Below are positions 24,084 to 35,600 of a stretch of DNA of 64,000 nucleotides, one piece after another. The translations under genes and the position numbers were made by a program. The notes under the pieces were generated by a model. That model searched no databases. It saw only the letters and a program-made list of their open reading frames with translations, and was not told where the DNA came from. This stretch comes from Umbilicaria muhlenbergii (Eukaryota > Ascomycota > Lecanoromycetes > Umbilicariales > Umbilicariaceae): positions 3,883,341-3,947,340 of the forward strand of contig KK106984.1 of assembly GCA_000611775.1 (NCBI GenBank). The letters are read 5' to 3'. Each line of letters begins with the position of its first letter. Within the stretch, counting starts at the first letter, position 1.

Positions 24084-24311
24084 TGTAAGATTATAACATC
24101 TCTTATTAAAAAGAAAAGTATAGTTGAGGTTCATGACAACATGAGATATAAATGTATAAAGATTATATGATTCTAACTATATAAAACTAATAATTAAGGA
24201 ATGAAGGTGAGATTGAGCAGTGCAGAGTTTTCAAGTGACTCATTAATGTTGTCAAGTCACTTGTAGATCACATGCTCTACATGAGTCTTAAATTATCATT
24301 AACTCATGATA
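24084..24311 (-). repeat. A1 5' LTR (right)
   Basis: 228 bp, the counterpart of 8933-9160, followed by the duplication ACTGA. Confidence 0.92.
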
Positions 24312-24316
24312 ACTGA

Positions 24317-25859
24317 GAAGTGCTTCACAATGCATGAGTAATAATAATAAAAAATGACCCTGTAGGTCAGAAAAAAAATTAAAATTATAAAAAAAAATAT
24401 ATCATGAAGCTCATTAAAACTCAGTGAGAAAAAGAGTCTTTTTTTATAAGATGTTTATAAAGGTATGATTAATTTATACATTAACTTAATGTTCATGATG
24501 ATTGTTACTCATTTGTAAGCCTGTTCAGCTGTTTATGAGGTTATTCAGATTCATTTTATTAAACATCATGAATGACTCAGCTCACATTATAAGGTCAGAG
24601 TTTTCATTGTCAGTAATCTTCACAACTTCAATTCTTTCACCTCTCATCAGGTAAGTTTATGATAATGATTTTTATAATGCATTTTTATAATGTTTATCTC
24701 TGTGATGCTTGCCTTCATAAAACTTGCCTTCATAATGCTTTTTTGTTAACAGTAATACAGCTCATCATGCTTCATATTAATTATACAATTAATATTTTTA
24801 AGTAAATTATCTGTGATTTTTGTTTATTTTCTTCCTTCATGCAGGCAGCTGATAGAACCTCATGTAATCATACTTTTCATGAGATAATTATTTATGAGAA
24901 GGCTTAACTTCATGACTGCATTATCTCATAACAACTTATTCAGCTCACTGATCATGAGCAAGATCATGAAGTGATTTGTAAGTATTTTTCATGATTACTT
25001 TTCATGAAAATACTTCATGACTAATCTTTATAATAATAATCATTAAGATTAAAAATATTCTCTTTTAAGCTTATGAGCCTTGTGTCACTGCTGTTGTAAG
25101 TCATAATTTTAATCATTTTAAGAGGTGTCTCCTCTCCCCTCATATTATGAAATGCATAAAATATCATTAATACATAAGTAAGATCTGCATCTTCTCATGT
25201 ATAATTTTATGATGCTTATTTATAAAGTACTTTTAATTAATCATGTTGCAGCTTCATTTTCATCATCTTTAATCTCATCTTTCTTTTTTATGTCATTTTT
25301 TTCATGAGAATTAAGTTTATCTCTGCTTTTGTTTTTACCTCTGCTGAACCCTGACCCTGAGGGTTGCAAGGAGGCGCGCAAGATGTGTAAACAAAAAACA
25401 TTAAATAAATAAAGTTTATAAATTTATTGTAATTACTGCTTAAGTTGAATGCTCTTGTGAAGATGAAGGCTCACAGGCTTCACTGAAGAAAAATATCACT
25501 GTGATAAATTAATGATGATTAAAATGTTTAAGTTCTTTTAAAGGTAAATATCAGCTCCTGTAAGAATTTATTCCTCACAGAACTTTAACTCTGAGTTAAA
25601 TTTTTTCATAATGCTAAAAATTAATAAATCTTAACAGGCTGAAGTTAATATGATTCATTTCTTCATGAGTTTTTAAGTTTTATAAAGTGATTTTACTTTC
25701 AGTCCTTCAGTAATCTTGTGCTTTAATAAGCAGAAAAAACTTTAACTCTTTGTTTAATTCTCTTATGAACATGTATTGACATTAATTATGACTTATGAAG
25801 CCTCAAGAAAGTTCTCATGAAACTTTTTAATTAATTTTTTAAAGTTGCAGATATTATTT
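24317..25859 (-). mobile_element. Family C fragment between A1 and A2
   Basis: Remnant of the older minus-strand gypsy element into which A1 and A2 inserted. The minus strand about 25854-25760 carries FKKLIKKFHENFLEA-like sequence, resembling the tail after a chromodomain in fungal gypsy pol, and it appears to continue the minus-strand reading on the far side of A2. The rest is AT-rich. Plus-strand intron-like segments lie at 24651-25251 (separate entry). Broken; no complete frame. Confidence 0.5.
24580..25425 (+). other. Intron-like antisense stretch in family C
   Basis: On the plus strand, opposite to family C pol, four GT...AG segments are seen: 24651-24752 (GTAAGT...AACAG), 24802-24844 (ending TTCATGCAG), 24978-25069 (GTAAGT...TTTTAAG) and 25096-25251 (GTAAGT...TGTTGCAG). 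They are separated by short exon-like blocks. The last block contains an unusually CpG-rich patch (GGAGGCGCGCAAG at about 25370). Reading there gives CKEARKMCKQK, loosely like LKARQKCYNKK of the family A antisense stretch. No family recognised. Whether this belongs to C or to another insert is unknown. Confidence 0.35.
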
Positions 25860-26087
25860 TATCATGAGTTAATAACAATCTGAGACTCATGTAAAGCATG
25901 TGCTCTACAAGTGACTTGACAGTGTTAATGAGTCACATGAAAACTTTACACTGCTTGATCTCATCTTCATTCCTTAATTATTAATTTTATATAATTAAAA
26001 TCATATAACTTTTATACATTTATATCTCATGCTGTCACATACCTCAATTATACTTCCCTTTCTAATAAAGGATGTTATAATCTTACA
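25860..26087 (+). repeat. A2 5' LTR
   Basis: 228 bp, begins TATCATGAG (family start TGTCATGAG) and ends CTTACA. Confidence 0.92.
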
Positions 26088-29000
26088 GTTTTAATAATTT
26101 TATCTTTCAAAAAGTGATGACCTGAGATAAGATGCAGATTTAAAATCAACTACATTAAACTTCTGAAGCAGAATGAGACATGATGATGAAGAATTAATAA
26201 AATGATCATGAAACATCACTCATTTCCTTTGACATCAGTGAAGTGAACCTCATGAGTGAAGGATGCTCAGGTGAAACAGTGTATAATATTAATAACAAGA
26301 TCATGCAAGTGAAATGATAATGAGATGAACTTCTTAAATAATAAAAGCTGCAACAGCTCTGAATGAAAGTTTTGACATTAAAAATTAATTTACTCAAAGA
26401 TTCTGCTACTCATGTTAATACCTCAGCTGAGAGATTTCTTGACTTTATGAACACTGAGTTCATAATGAGCAAGCACTGCATCAACAAAATGCTGTCAATA
26501 TGAAATGTATGATCAAGGATTCAGGTCAAGGAGTTGTCATTATATCATGACAAGAATGTGAAAAAGCACCTGAATTAAATATAAAATGCAAGAAATATCT
26601 TTCATTTTAACTCAGCTGATTTTCCTCATGAGGAGGATAAGATGATTTATGTCATGTAATACTTAAAGAATGAATCAAAGGAGGTGTGACTGTGAGATGA
26701 TGAAATTAAAGATTATTTCACTGTTATCTGAGATGATTTTATGAAATTCCTGCTCAACATTATCAAGAACCCTGTGAATCATCAGCTTCACATCACTCAG
26801 CTGTATAATGATGCTGTTCAACTACCTCATTAATCAGTTCAAGCTTTCAATAGTTATTTAAGCACCTTGAAAGCTCAGTTACCTTCTTACAGTGAAAAGC
26901 ACATGAGGATTCACTTCTTCACAAAATTGAAGCCTGAGGTTCATGCAGCCTTGATGAATTATCAGGACTTACTCACAACTTAAAAAAAAATCATCACTTT
27001 AACTGCACACTTGAAAAATAACTTACATTTAAGAGGCATCATGAAATTAAAAGTAAATCTTAATACAACAGTTACCTTCAGCTGCAAACTTGAGTCACTG
27101 TTAAAGTCTGCAGAGAATAAGAATCATAAGCTTGATGAGAGCAAGATGAAGAGCAAGTGAGATAATAAATATGAAAGTGAATCAATGAAGACTCTTGAAA
27201 CAAAGAACTTGTCACATGTGACTTGTTGAAATTATAATCAGAAGGAACATTATTCCTCTGATTATTCATAATCTGTAAAAAACTCAGACCTGAATAAGAT
27301 TCTGATTGCAGCTGTTTCAGCATCAAAAAATGAGAACACTTCAATGAAGACTTCATGCTGCTGAAGTGCTGAACAAAAGTAACCTCAGAGTTTAATTTAA
27401 TTGTTGATGAACAAGTTCTTCACAATGATGATGTCATACTCATGTAAGCCTTATTGAACATGAAAGCTGAAGTCAATGTGATTTCACAACATTTTATTAT
27501 TGAGCATCAATTGACTCATATGAAGGGCTTATTGCCTCAACCTTAATTCTTAAATGATCAGAAGGCTTACTGCTTTGATGCTTATCATGTGCATTATCAG
27601 CTTACTGACAGTTGAGGACAATCTCATAAATGTGAATATATATTTTACACATTAAATAAATCAAGATCACCTCTTATTCTTGAACTTCTCACATTAAAGA
27701 CTGAACATGTGTGAATTGACTGCAGAATGAAGGTGTGATGCTTCAACATTAAAAAGCAGTTTATCAAGTTACAGTCATCTGATGAATTCACAAGAGAGAT
27801 TCAAGATCACTTTGCTGTTTACATCATGATATGAATCAGTTCAAGTGATGATGCTGCATCAAAGATGCACATACAAAGTGCTGAAATAACATAAGCTTTA
27901 CCTGAGGAGTACACTGATTATGTGAATATGTTTTTAACAGAGAATGCTGACCTCCTTTCACCTCATAAAGTCAGTGATCATGCAATTGATCTGAATGACA
28001 CAAATTCATCTTATGACCCTTTGTATAACCTCTTTAATACTGAATTAAAGGTGTTATGAGAATACTTGAATGACATCTTAATGAAAGATTGAATTCATCA
28101 TTTCATGAGCTCTGCAGAAGCACTCATTCTTTTTGTTTTAAAAAAAGATGAAGAGCTGCAGTTATGTGTTGATTATTAAAAATTGAATAAGATGATCATC
28201 AAGAACAGGCACCTGTTACCTCTTATAAGTGAAATGTTGAATCAGCTTAGTGAAGTCAAGCTATTTATGAAGTTAAATTTAAAGAACACTTATCACTGTA
28301 TCTGCATCAAGAAGGGTGATGAGTGAAAAATAATGTTTCACACTCATTACAATCACTTTGAGTATATGATCATGCCTTTCAGATTGACAAATGCACTGAC
28401 TATGTTTCAGACTTACATTAATCAGGTGTTGACAGAGCTTATGAATGTCTTTTGTGTTGTTTATCTAAATGATATTCTTATATATTCAAGATCATCAGTG
28501 AAACACTGAGAGCACATTAAACAGATGTTAAACTGACTTCACTGATTTCAACTTTACATGAATCTTAAGAAGTGTGAATTCTTCATTATCAAGATGAAAT
28601 TTCTAAGGTTTATTATCACAACTGAAGGTGTAGTGATGAATTCATGATGAGTGAACATCATACAAGACTGATTAATATTAAGAACTTTTCAGGAAGTACA
28701 AGTCTTCCTGAGCTTTGTGAACTTTTATAGACACTTTATTAAGTGTTATTCACAAGTTGCAGCCCCCTTGACAAACCTTATGAAAGATAGCAAGGATGAA
28801 AAGAAGTTTAAGTCTTTTAAATTCTCAAATGATGCAAAGAAGGTGTTTAATCACCTTCATGAAATCTTTATAATGATGCTCATCCTGATTCACTTTAACT
28901 CAAAGTTATGAATACAGGTGAAAACTGATGTGTTAATCATTAAGCTCAGTGATATCCTGTCTCAGCTGTTGAATAATGAAAAGTGATATTCAATTATGTT

Positions 29001-31329
29001 CTGATTGAGAAAGCTGTCTCCTTCAGAGATTTAATATAAAACTCATGATCAAGAGCTTCTTGTCATTGTTATGATGTTTAAACACTGACAACACTACCTC
29101 AATGTCATATCATAGAGGTATTAACTGATCATAATAATTTATGAGGATTTATGAACATGAAGGAATTGAATGACAGGCAAGCATGATGAGCAATGAAGTT
29201 CACTGCTTTTGATTTTAATATCTTGCATCAGTCTGAAAAGATCAACCCTGCTGATGTGCTGTCAAGGTGATCAGACTACAGGGATGTCAAAGAGGTGAGT
29301 GAAATTATGAAGAAATTACTCTCAACACTTCAGAGAAAGCTAATCACTCTTGTGAATGTATTCTCACTCAGATATGCCTCTATTGTGAGGCAGTTGCTCA
29401 CAGAGGTGAAGAGAATGACTGAGATTAAAGATCTTAAACTTCAGAAAGAATGCTGAAGAAGTGATAATAAAACATCTGCTCATGATGATTATGACATAAT
29501 TGTGAAACAGCTTAACTCTGTCACTGAAATTGTTGATTGTAAACAATTCATTTCACATGTGATGATAAAAGATCTTGTCATTCATGAAACAGCTGATGAA
29601 AGCCTGAGTTTATTATGAAAAGATTTGATTTGAACTTTACAAAATGATGATTCATTTGTAGAGGTGACGCGCAACACTGACTGTACATCAATGAAGTGCA
29701 AGACTAAAGCTGAAAGTTTCTGAAGGATTGACTCTGAAGGCTTTTTATTTCATGAGGAATAAATATATATTCTGAAAGAAGAGTCTGTAAGAGCAGAGAT
29801 CTTGAAACATCATCATGATGATGCCTTGACAGAGCATTTCAGGGTAGAAAGAACTTTTGAATTAATTGATCATAAATATTATTAAATTGATATGAGTTGA
29901 GATGTTGAAGATTATGTTGCATCATGTGACATCTGTTAAAGGGTGAAAGTGCTTAAACATCATCTTTATGATGAGCTACAGACGCTGCCTCAGCCAGAAG
30001 AATCATGACAGCAAGTCATAATGAATTTTATCACTGACTTGTTATCAAGTAAGTGCAGAGATTGCATGTATAATGTGATCTTAATAATTATGAATCAGTA
30101 TATGAAAATGGCTCAGTATATTCAAATCATGAAAATAATTACAGCAACAGAGTTGACTGACTTATTTTATGAGGAAATAATATGTTGATTTAATGTATTG
30201 AAAAGGGCTGTCTCTGATCAGAGATCAGTTTTCACAAGTGTTTTCTGATCAGAAATGTGCTATTATTTAAGAATGAAATATTAATTAAGCACTGCCTTTC
30301 ACCTGTAAATGAATGAACAGACAGAACAGCAGAATTAAACTTTAAAATATTATCTTTACTGTTATTGCTTAAATGAACAAGACAACTGAATGAACCTTTT
30401 ACCTCTGACAGAATTCACTTACAACAATGAAACACAAGCATTAATAAAGTGCAGCTCTTTTTATGTCATGTATGCTTATCATCTGAAAGTAAGATTTGAA
30501 GTTGAAAATGACTTCAGGAAAAAAAGAGTACCTGCAGTTAAAAATCAAGTGAAATGATTTCATGACATATAAAAAGCACTGTCACAATGATGAGAAAATG
30601 TAGTTAATTCTCAGACAAAATATTATGATGAGTTAAACATAAACTCAAGACTTATAATGTGAGAGACTTGATAATGTTATTCATGAAAAACTTATGACAG
30701 AAGTGCTTAAGCAGGAAATTGTTTCACAAATTTATTAAATCATTTCAAGTTGAAGACTTAATAAGAAAGCAGGCCTACAGGTTAACTTTATCACTCATTT
30801 ATTAAATTCATAATGTCTTTCACATCTCTTACCTGAAGTCATATCAGTGCAGAGCTGATGATAACTTTGAATCATTACTGTCACCTTCAAAGTTAATTGA
30901 TGATGAAGAAGAATATGAAGTTGAAGAGATTTTAAATTATTAAAAATTCATGAATGAAATCCTGTACAAAGTGAGATGAAAGGGTTGATCAGAAGAATAT
31001 GATCAATGAGTATTAAAAAAGAACTTAAAAGATGTGCAGAAAATGCATGCAACCTTTAACAATGAATTAAAAAAGCGCAGGAAGAAGTGATTTAAAAAGA
31101 CTTAATTAACATCATAAGAATACTTTTTCCTGATTTTCCTCAAGAGGTTTTATAAATTTTATTAAGGCCTTATAAGTGATCTATGACAAGAGTCAAGGAT
31201 GACAAGTTCATTAAAGAAGATGAATCATCAGAAAAGCACATGAGAATCATAATATTATTACTGTCATCATGATGAACAAAAGCAGGAAAAAGGAATTATC
31301 ATATAAGATCAACAAAATGCTGATAAAAA

Positions 31330-32205
31330 ATAATTTACTCATCATCATCATTCTCATTTTTCTTCTTATCTTCTTCATTCTTTTTTAATTTCTTCAACCC
31401 CTCTGACTTCTTGAATGAAGAGAAATCCTCATCATCATTATCATCATTGTCATCAACAATGACAGGCAAACACTTTTAAAATAAAATGCACATTAGCTGA
31501 TCATAATCATCATGTCAGAGGTGAAGAGAAGAGGATTAAATTGAATATCACATGATATTCAAGATACCTTTAAGCATGTTGTTGCTGCACTTAAACTGCT
31601 TAAGCAGCAGGAGATTGACCTTGACAGTAAACTTTAATTTAAACAGCTTTTAATGATGATCAGCAACACAAAGATGTGCTGTAATCTTCTTGTTATAATG
31701 CTTTTGACGCGCCTTTAAAGTGGTCAGGAGAGCAGACAGAGGAGCATTAATATTAACTTTATTAATCAAGCATATCAAGGTGTTAATCTTGCAGGTGAAG
31801 CATGCAGGGACTTTAAATCATCAGTGATGTACAACAGATGAGCAGGTTAAACTTATTAAAAAATAAGCTTTATGTAAATTTACATAATATGCACATTTAA
31901 CATTTAACCTGATGTCACATACCTGAGTCATGTCATTCATGAAGTGATGAGAACAACAGAGACAGAAAGGTTCAATAAAATGTGCATAAAATTCAATGAA
32001 GCACTTAATAATAAATGAGCATTATATGATGAATCACATTAAAAGCACATCTGCAGAGTCAGCTTCTCTGACTTATAAGCATAATGACTGATGTTGTAAT
32101 GATGAAGATGATGCATTTTGAGAGTGTGTTGATAATGTTATGATGATGAGTCACTGCTCTGACAAAAGTTGATGACAGAAGGCTGAGGAGTTAACAGTAT
32201 TTATA
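31330..32205 (-). other. Antisense gene-like stretch in A2
   Basis: Same layout as in A1 and A3: TATAAATA on the minus strand at 32205-32198, then toward lower coordinates the lysine-rich block (about 31840-31560, keeping the CpG-bearing GACGCGCC word near 31710), and the TCATCA-type tract that reads as an Asp/Glu tail on this strand, ending near 31335. Fossil; function unknown. Confidence 0.45.
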
Positions 32206-32460
32206 CTTTAAAACTCTTGTTGTGATATCATCACTTAAAGCTTTAATTATGTTATCATAGCACTGTCATATTTATATTATCACAACTTCATTGCTGCTTC
32301 TTCACTTCTCAGAGTTTTTGCTGTCATGTGACAAGCTCACCTCACTTTCATCTCACTTAATCAGCATTGATGCTGCATCATTGATTCAACTGTTAATTAA
32401 GTTTTTTATCAGTCATTCACTTTTCTGCGCTGAAGGACTGCTGCATAAGAGAGAGATAAT

Positions 32461-32688
32461 TATCATGAGTTAATAACAATTTAAGACTCATGTAAGGCAT
32501 GTGCTCTACAAGCAGCTTAACAGTGTTAATGAGTCACATGAAAACTCTGCACTGCTTAATCTCACCTTCATTTCTTAGTTATTAGTTTTATATAATTAGG
32601 ATCATATAATCTTTATACATTTATATCTCATGCTGTCACATACCTCAATTATACTTTCCTTTTTAGTAAAAGATGCTATAGTCTTACA
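32461..32688 (+). repeat. A2 3' LTR
   Basis: 228 bp, preceded by a purine tract (AAGAGAGAGA) and followed by TATCT. Confidence 0.92.
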
Positions 32689-35600
32689 TATCTGCAGACT
32701 TTTAAGTAATTTCTGAGGATTTTTTTTACATAATGTGATATTATAAAACAGGTTTATCCTCAGGGCTGATCACAATTTATGAAGTGATTATAATCTCAAC
32801 TTTTTACTTTCTTTCAGCTGAGTTCTTCATGAAGTGAAGTACTTTAAACTTTAATATATTCTCATCTGCCTGCAGTTTATAATCATGAAGCAGGTTAACA
32901 TGAAACACATCATGAATATAAAGTTTTTTCAGTAACTTCAGTTGATAAGTAATGTTCTTAATTTTTTTTTATAATCTGAAAGAGTTTATAATGCTGTTAA
33001 TTTAGTTTTCATGAAAGTCACTTTAAAGTTATGTTTTTAATCTTTAATCAAATTAACTGTCTGACTTTATAAATCACATCAAGGTGAGATTAATTATAAT
33101 GTTTAATTATTAAGTTGTAATGCACAGTGATGCAGTTAAACTGATTAAGTATGATGATAACATCATATAAAGGCATTATTGAAAATAACAGCTGAGTCAG
33201 TTGTCATAATAATCTTTTAACTCAGCAGGTAACTGAGGCTGATTAATTTAATTTTTATTTATGCAGCTCAATAATGTTAGCACTTAACAATTGTCAAGAT
33301 TATGCAAATTATGAATTAATACATATATTTTAACAGCTGACATTTAACTACAGAGAAGAATTCTAGTCTAAGAAGCAAAAGAAGGAAAGAGTGCAAAGAT
33401 TAAAACTTTTATATGCATGTTAAACTCATTAATTTAATCACTGTTAACTCATTCAGTCATTCAGTTCAGTACAATATTTAAATGTAAACTTGACATTATC
33501 TTTTTTTTTAAATGAGCTTCATGAGCTGATCATTCACTTTTCTGCTTTGTCATTAATGTATTCAGTAATTCAGCTAACTTATTTGAGTACTTTTCATGAA
33601 ATGCCTCTTTCAGTTCAGGTGAGTGTTTGAATTCATTAATGTTATATCAAGTCTTGTCAGATGAGTATTTTTTTCATGTTACTTTATATTGTAATTTGTT
33701 TCTTCATCAACAGCTGTCATTAATTTGTTTAACTTCTCATTCTGATTCAGCCTGTTCAGTTATTACAGATGGTGGTGATGACTTGATTTATTCAAATAAA
33801 AAATCATTCACAGTGAGTCATAATAAAGAGGTGTGAAATACAGAGTGTATTTTTATTGACTTAAGCAGTTCAAGTTTATATGTTTAAGTTAATACTTTCT
33901 TCTTGATTTAAAAAGGTCCTTCATTCTTATGATTCAACTTTTTGAACAGATGAGTTATTTAAATATTTTTTATTAACAATCATATCAGATCTTCTACTTG
34001 ATATGTTGAAGTTAATGTTTAAATTCTGTTCATGAAATCTTCTTATTGAAGTTGTGCTGCTGTCATGTTTTCTTATAACATCACATGTAGAACCTTCATA
34101 TGATTCATTATGAAATCAACTTTTTCCTTCAGAATTCATTCTCTTGTCAGCAGTGAAGTGATCAATCATTCAAGATTAAAGCTCATTCAGAGATGATGTT
34201 CTTTATTTACAAAAAATGATAAAACTTTGATGAAGTCAGAATCTGCATTATTGACTGTAAACTTAATTATAAATAATCATTTAACTCAGTCATCTTGCTG
34301 ATAATTCATAAATGCTTTAAGATAATGTTCAACATTTGCATTCACATTTTCTGACTGCCTGTCTGTCTCAGGATGAAAAGTGGTTGAAGGTTTCAATTTA
34401 ATTTAAAGTTGTTTACACAGGTATTTTTAAAGTAATATTATAAATTATAATCCTTGATCTGATGTAATTATCTGTGATAATTTATGAAATCTTCATACAT
34501 TTTAGAGCAAGAGTTTAATAATGTATTCAACTGATGTTCTCTCATTCTTATTTATTAAATAAAAGATATAATGTCTCTTCTTGATTAATCTGTAAATGAA
34601 TGTCAGGATTGTGTTGAATCCTTCACTTTTAAATAATTTAATAATCAAGTTGAGTGAAATATCTTGTCATGAATGACTTAAAATTAAAATTGATTTCAGA
34701 GCTTCTTGATACTACTTATTCATATTCTTTGTTCAGTGACAGATGTGACAATTTTAAACAAAATAATTAACTGTTTAATTTATTTAAGATTAATAATAAA
34801 ATCATGCAAGTATTTTTAATGTCTTTTGATGTTTTATATATTCTGCAGCTGGTTGTTTATGTGCTTCTTGAATCAATTAAAGTCATAATTTATTTTTATC
34901 TAAATTATTATTGACTTCTGAGACTCATACATGTTTTTAATACAGCAGTCAGCCTGTGTCTTTAATGCAGTCATTGAAAGAGATTTTTATTAAATGTCTT
35001 GCTTTAATTTATAATAAGTTTAAAATTTCCTGACAGAAATCATCTGCTTTTACATAATAAGTAATCAACTCATTTAAAGTTTCATTTAAAGTTTCATTTA
35101 AAGCCTGTTTAACTGATTCATTCAGAGTTGATTTATTTAAAGTTGATTTATTCAGAGCCTGTTCAGCTGATTTTAAAAGATGAGGAGCTTTTTCCTTTTA
35201 TTTAATAATAATACATGAGTTTAAGCAGCGGCTCAGTAGCATGATTTAAGATTAATATTATAATCACTCATCATCTTCATTCTTTTTTAGTTGATCACTT
35301 GAGCATTTAATGAATACATTCACCTTTTCATTTTCCTTGCCTGTTCAGTATGTAATCACAAAGTTGAATTATGAGAGGAATTCAGCTCATCTGACTTATT
35401 TATAAATTAATTTCTTGATCATTATAAAGTACTTTAAAACTTTATAATTTGTTAAAATTTAAATCAAGTTCTCTGTTTCTGTTAATTCAGCACATCATTC
35501 TTTTAAACTTTAAATGATAGTCAACAATTCCTTATCATAAATTTCATAATTGTATTCAGCTGATATGAGTTTCTTAAAGAAAAATGTCATTGAATGCATT

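Larger units (their letters stand above)
8933..24311 (-). mobile_element. A1: Ty3/gypsy chromovirus fossil (family A) carrying element B
   Basis: Full-length copy in minus orientation, flanked by the 5-bp duplication ACTGA (8928-8932 and 24312-24316). It has 228-bp LTRs at both ends. Without the nested element B it is 6.8 kb, like A2 and A3. Reading right to left: gag about 24050-22800, protease and reverse transcriptase from about 22700, interrupted by B (13019-21586), RNase H about 12900-12600, integrase about 11830-11360, and a chromodomain about 10740-10600. Beyond that is the antisense stretch 9416-10277. The element is broken throughout with many breaks. It inserted into an older minus-strand element (family C) before B entered it. 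Confidence 0.9.
25860..32688 (+). mobile_element. A2: Ty3/gypsy chromovirus fossil (family A)
   Basis: Full-length 6.8-kb copy in plus orientation with 228-bp LTRs. The target duplication is TATTT on the left and TATCT on the right (one transition apart). Gag about 26100-27400 with a zinc-knuckle region near 27220; protease about 27420-27700; RT about 28150-28500; RNase H about 28717-29270; integrase about 29760-30450; chromodomain about 30895-31030; antisense stretch about 31330-32205. It is the most mutated of the three A copies. Inserted in family C. Broken, many breaks. Confidence 0.9.

Noticed and set aside
25340-25360. CCCTGACCCTGAGGGT as a telomere-like sequence
   Set aside because: Only one and a half units, not the TTAGGG/CCCTAA type, and no array.
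33627-33836. 69-codon plus-strand frame
   Set aside because: Opposite strand of the family C integrase/tail region; no recognisable domain.
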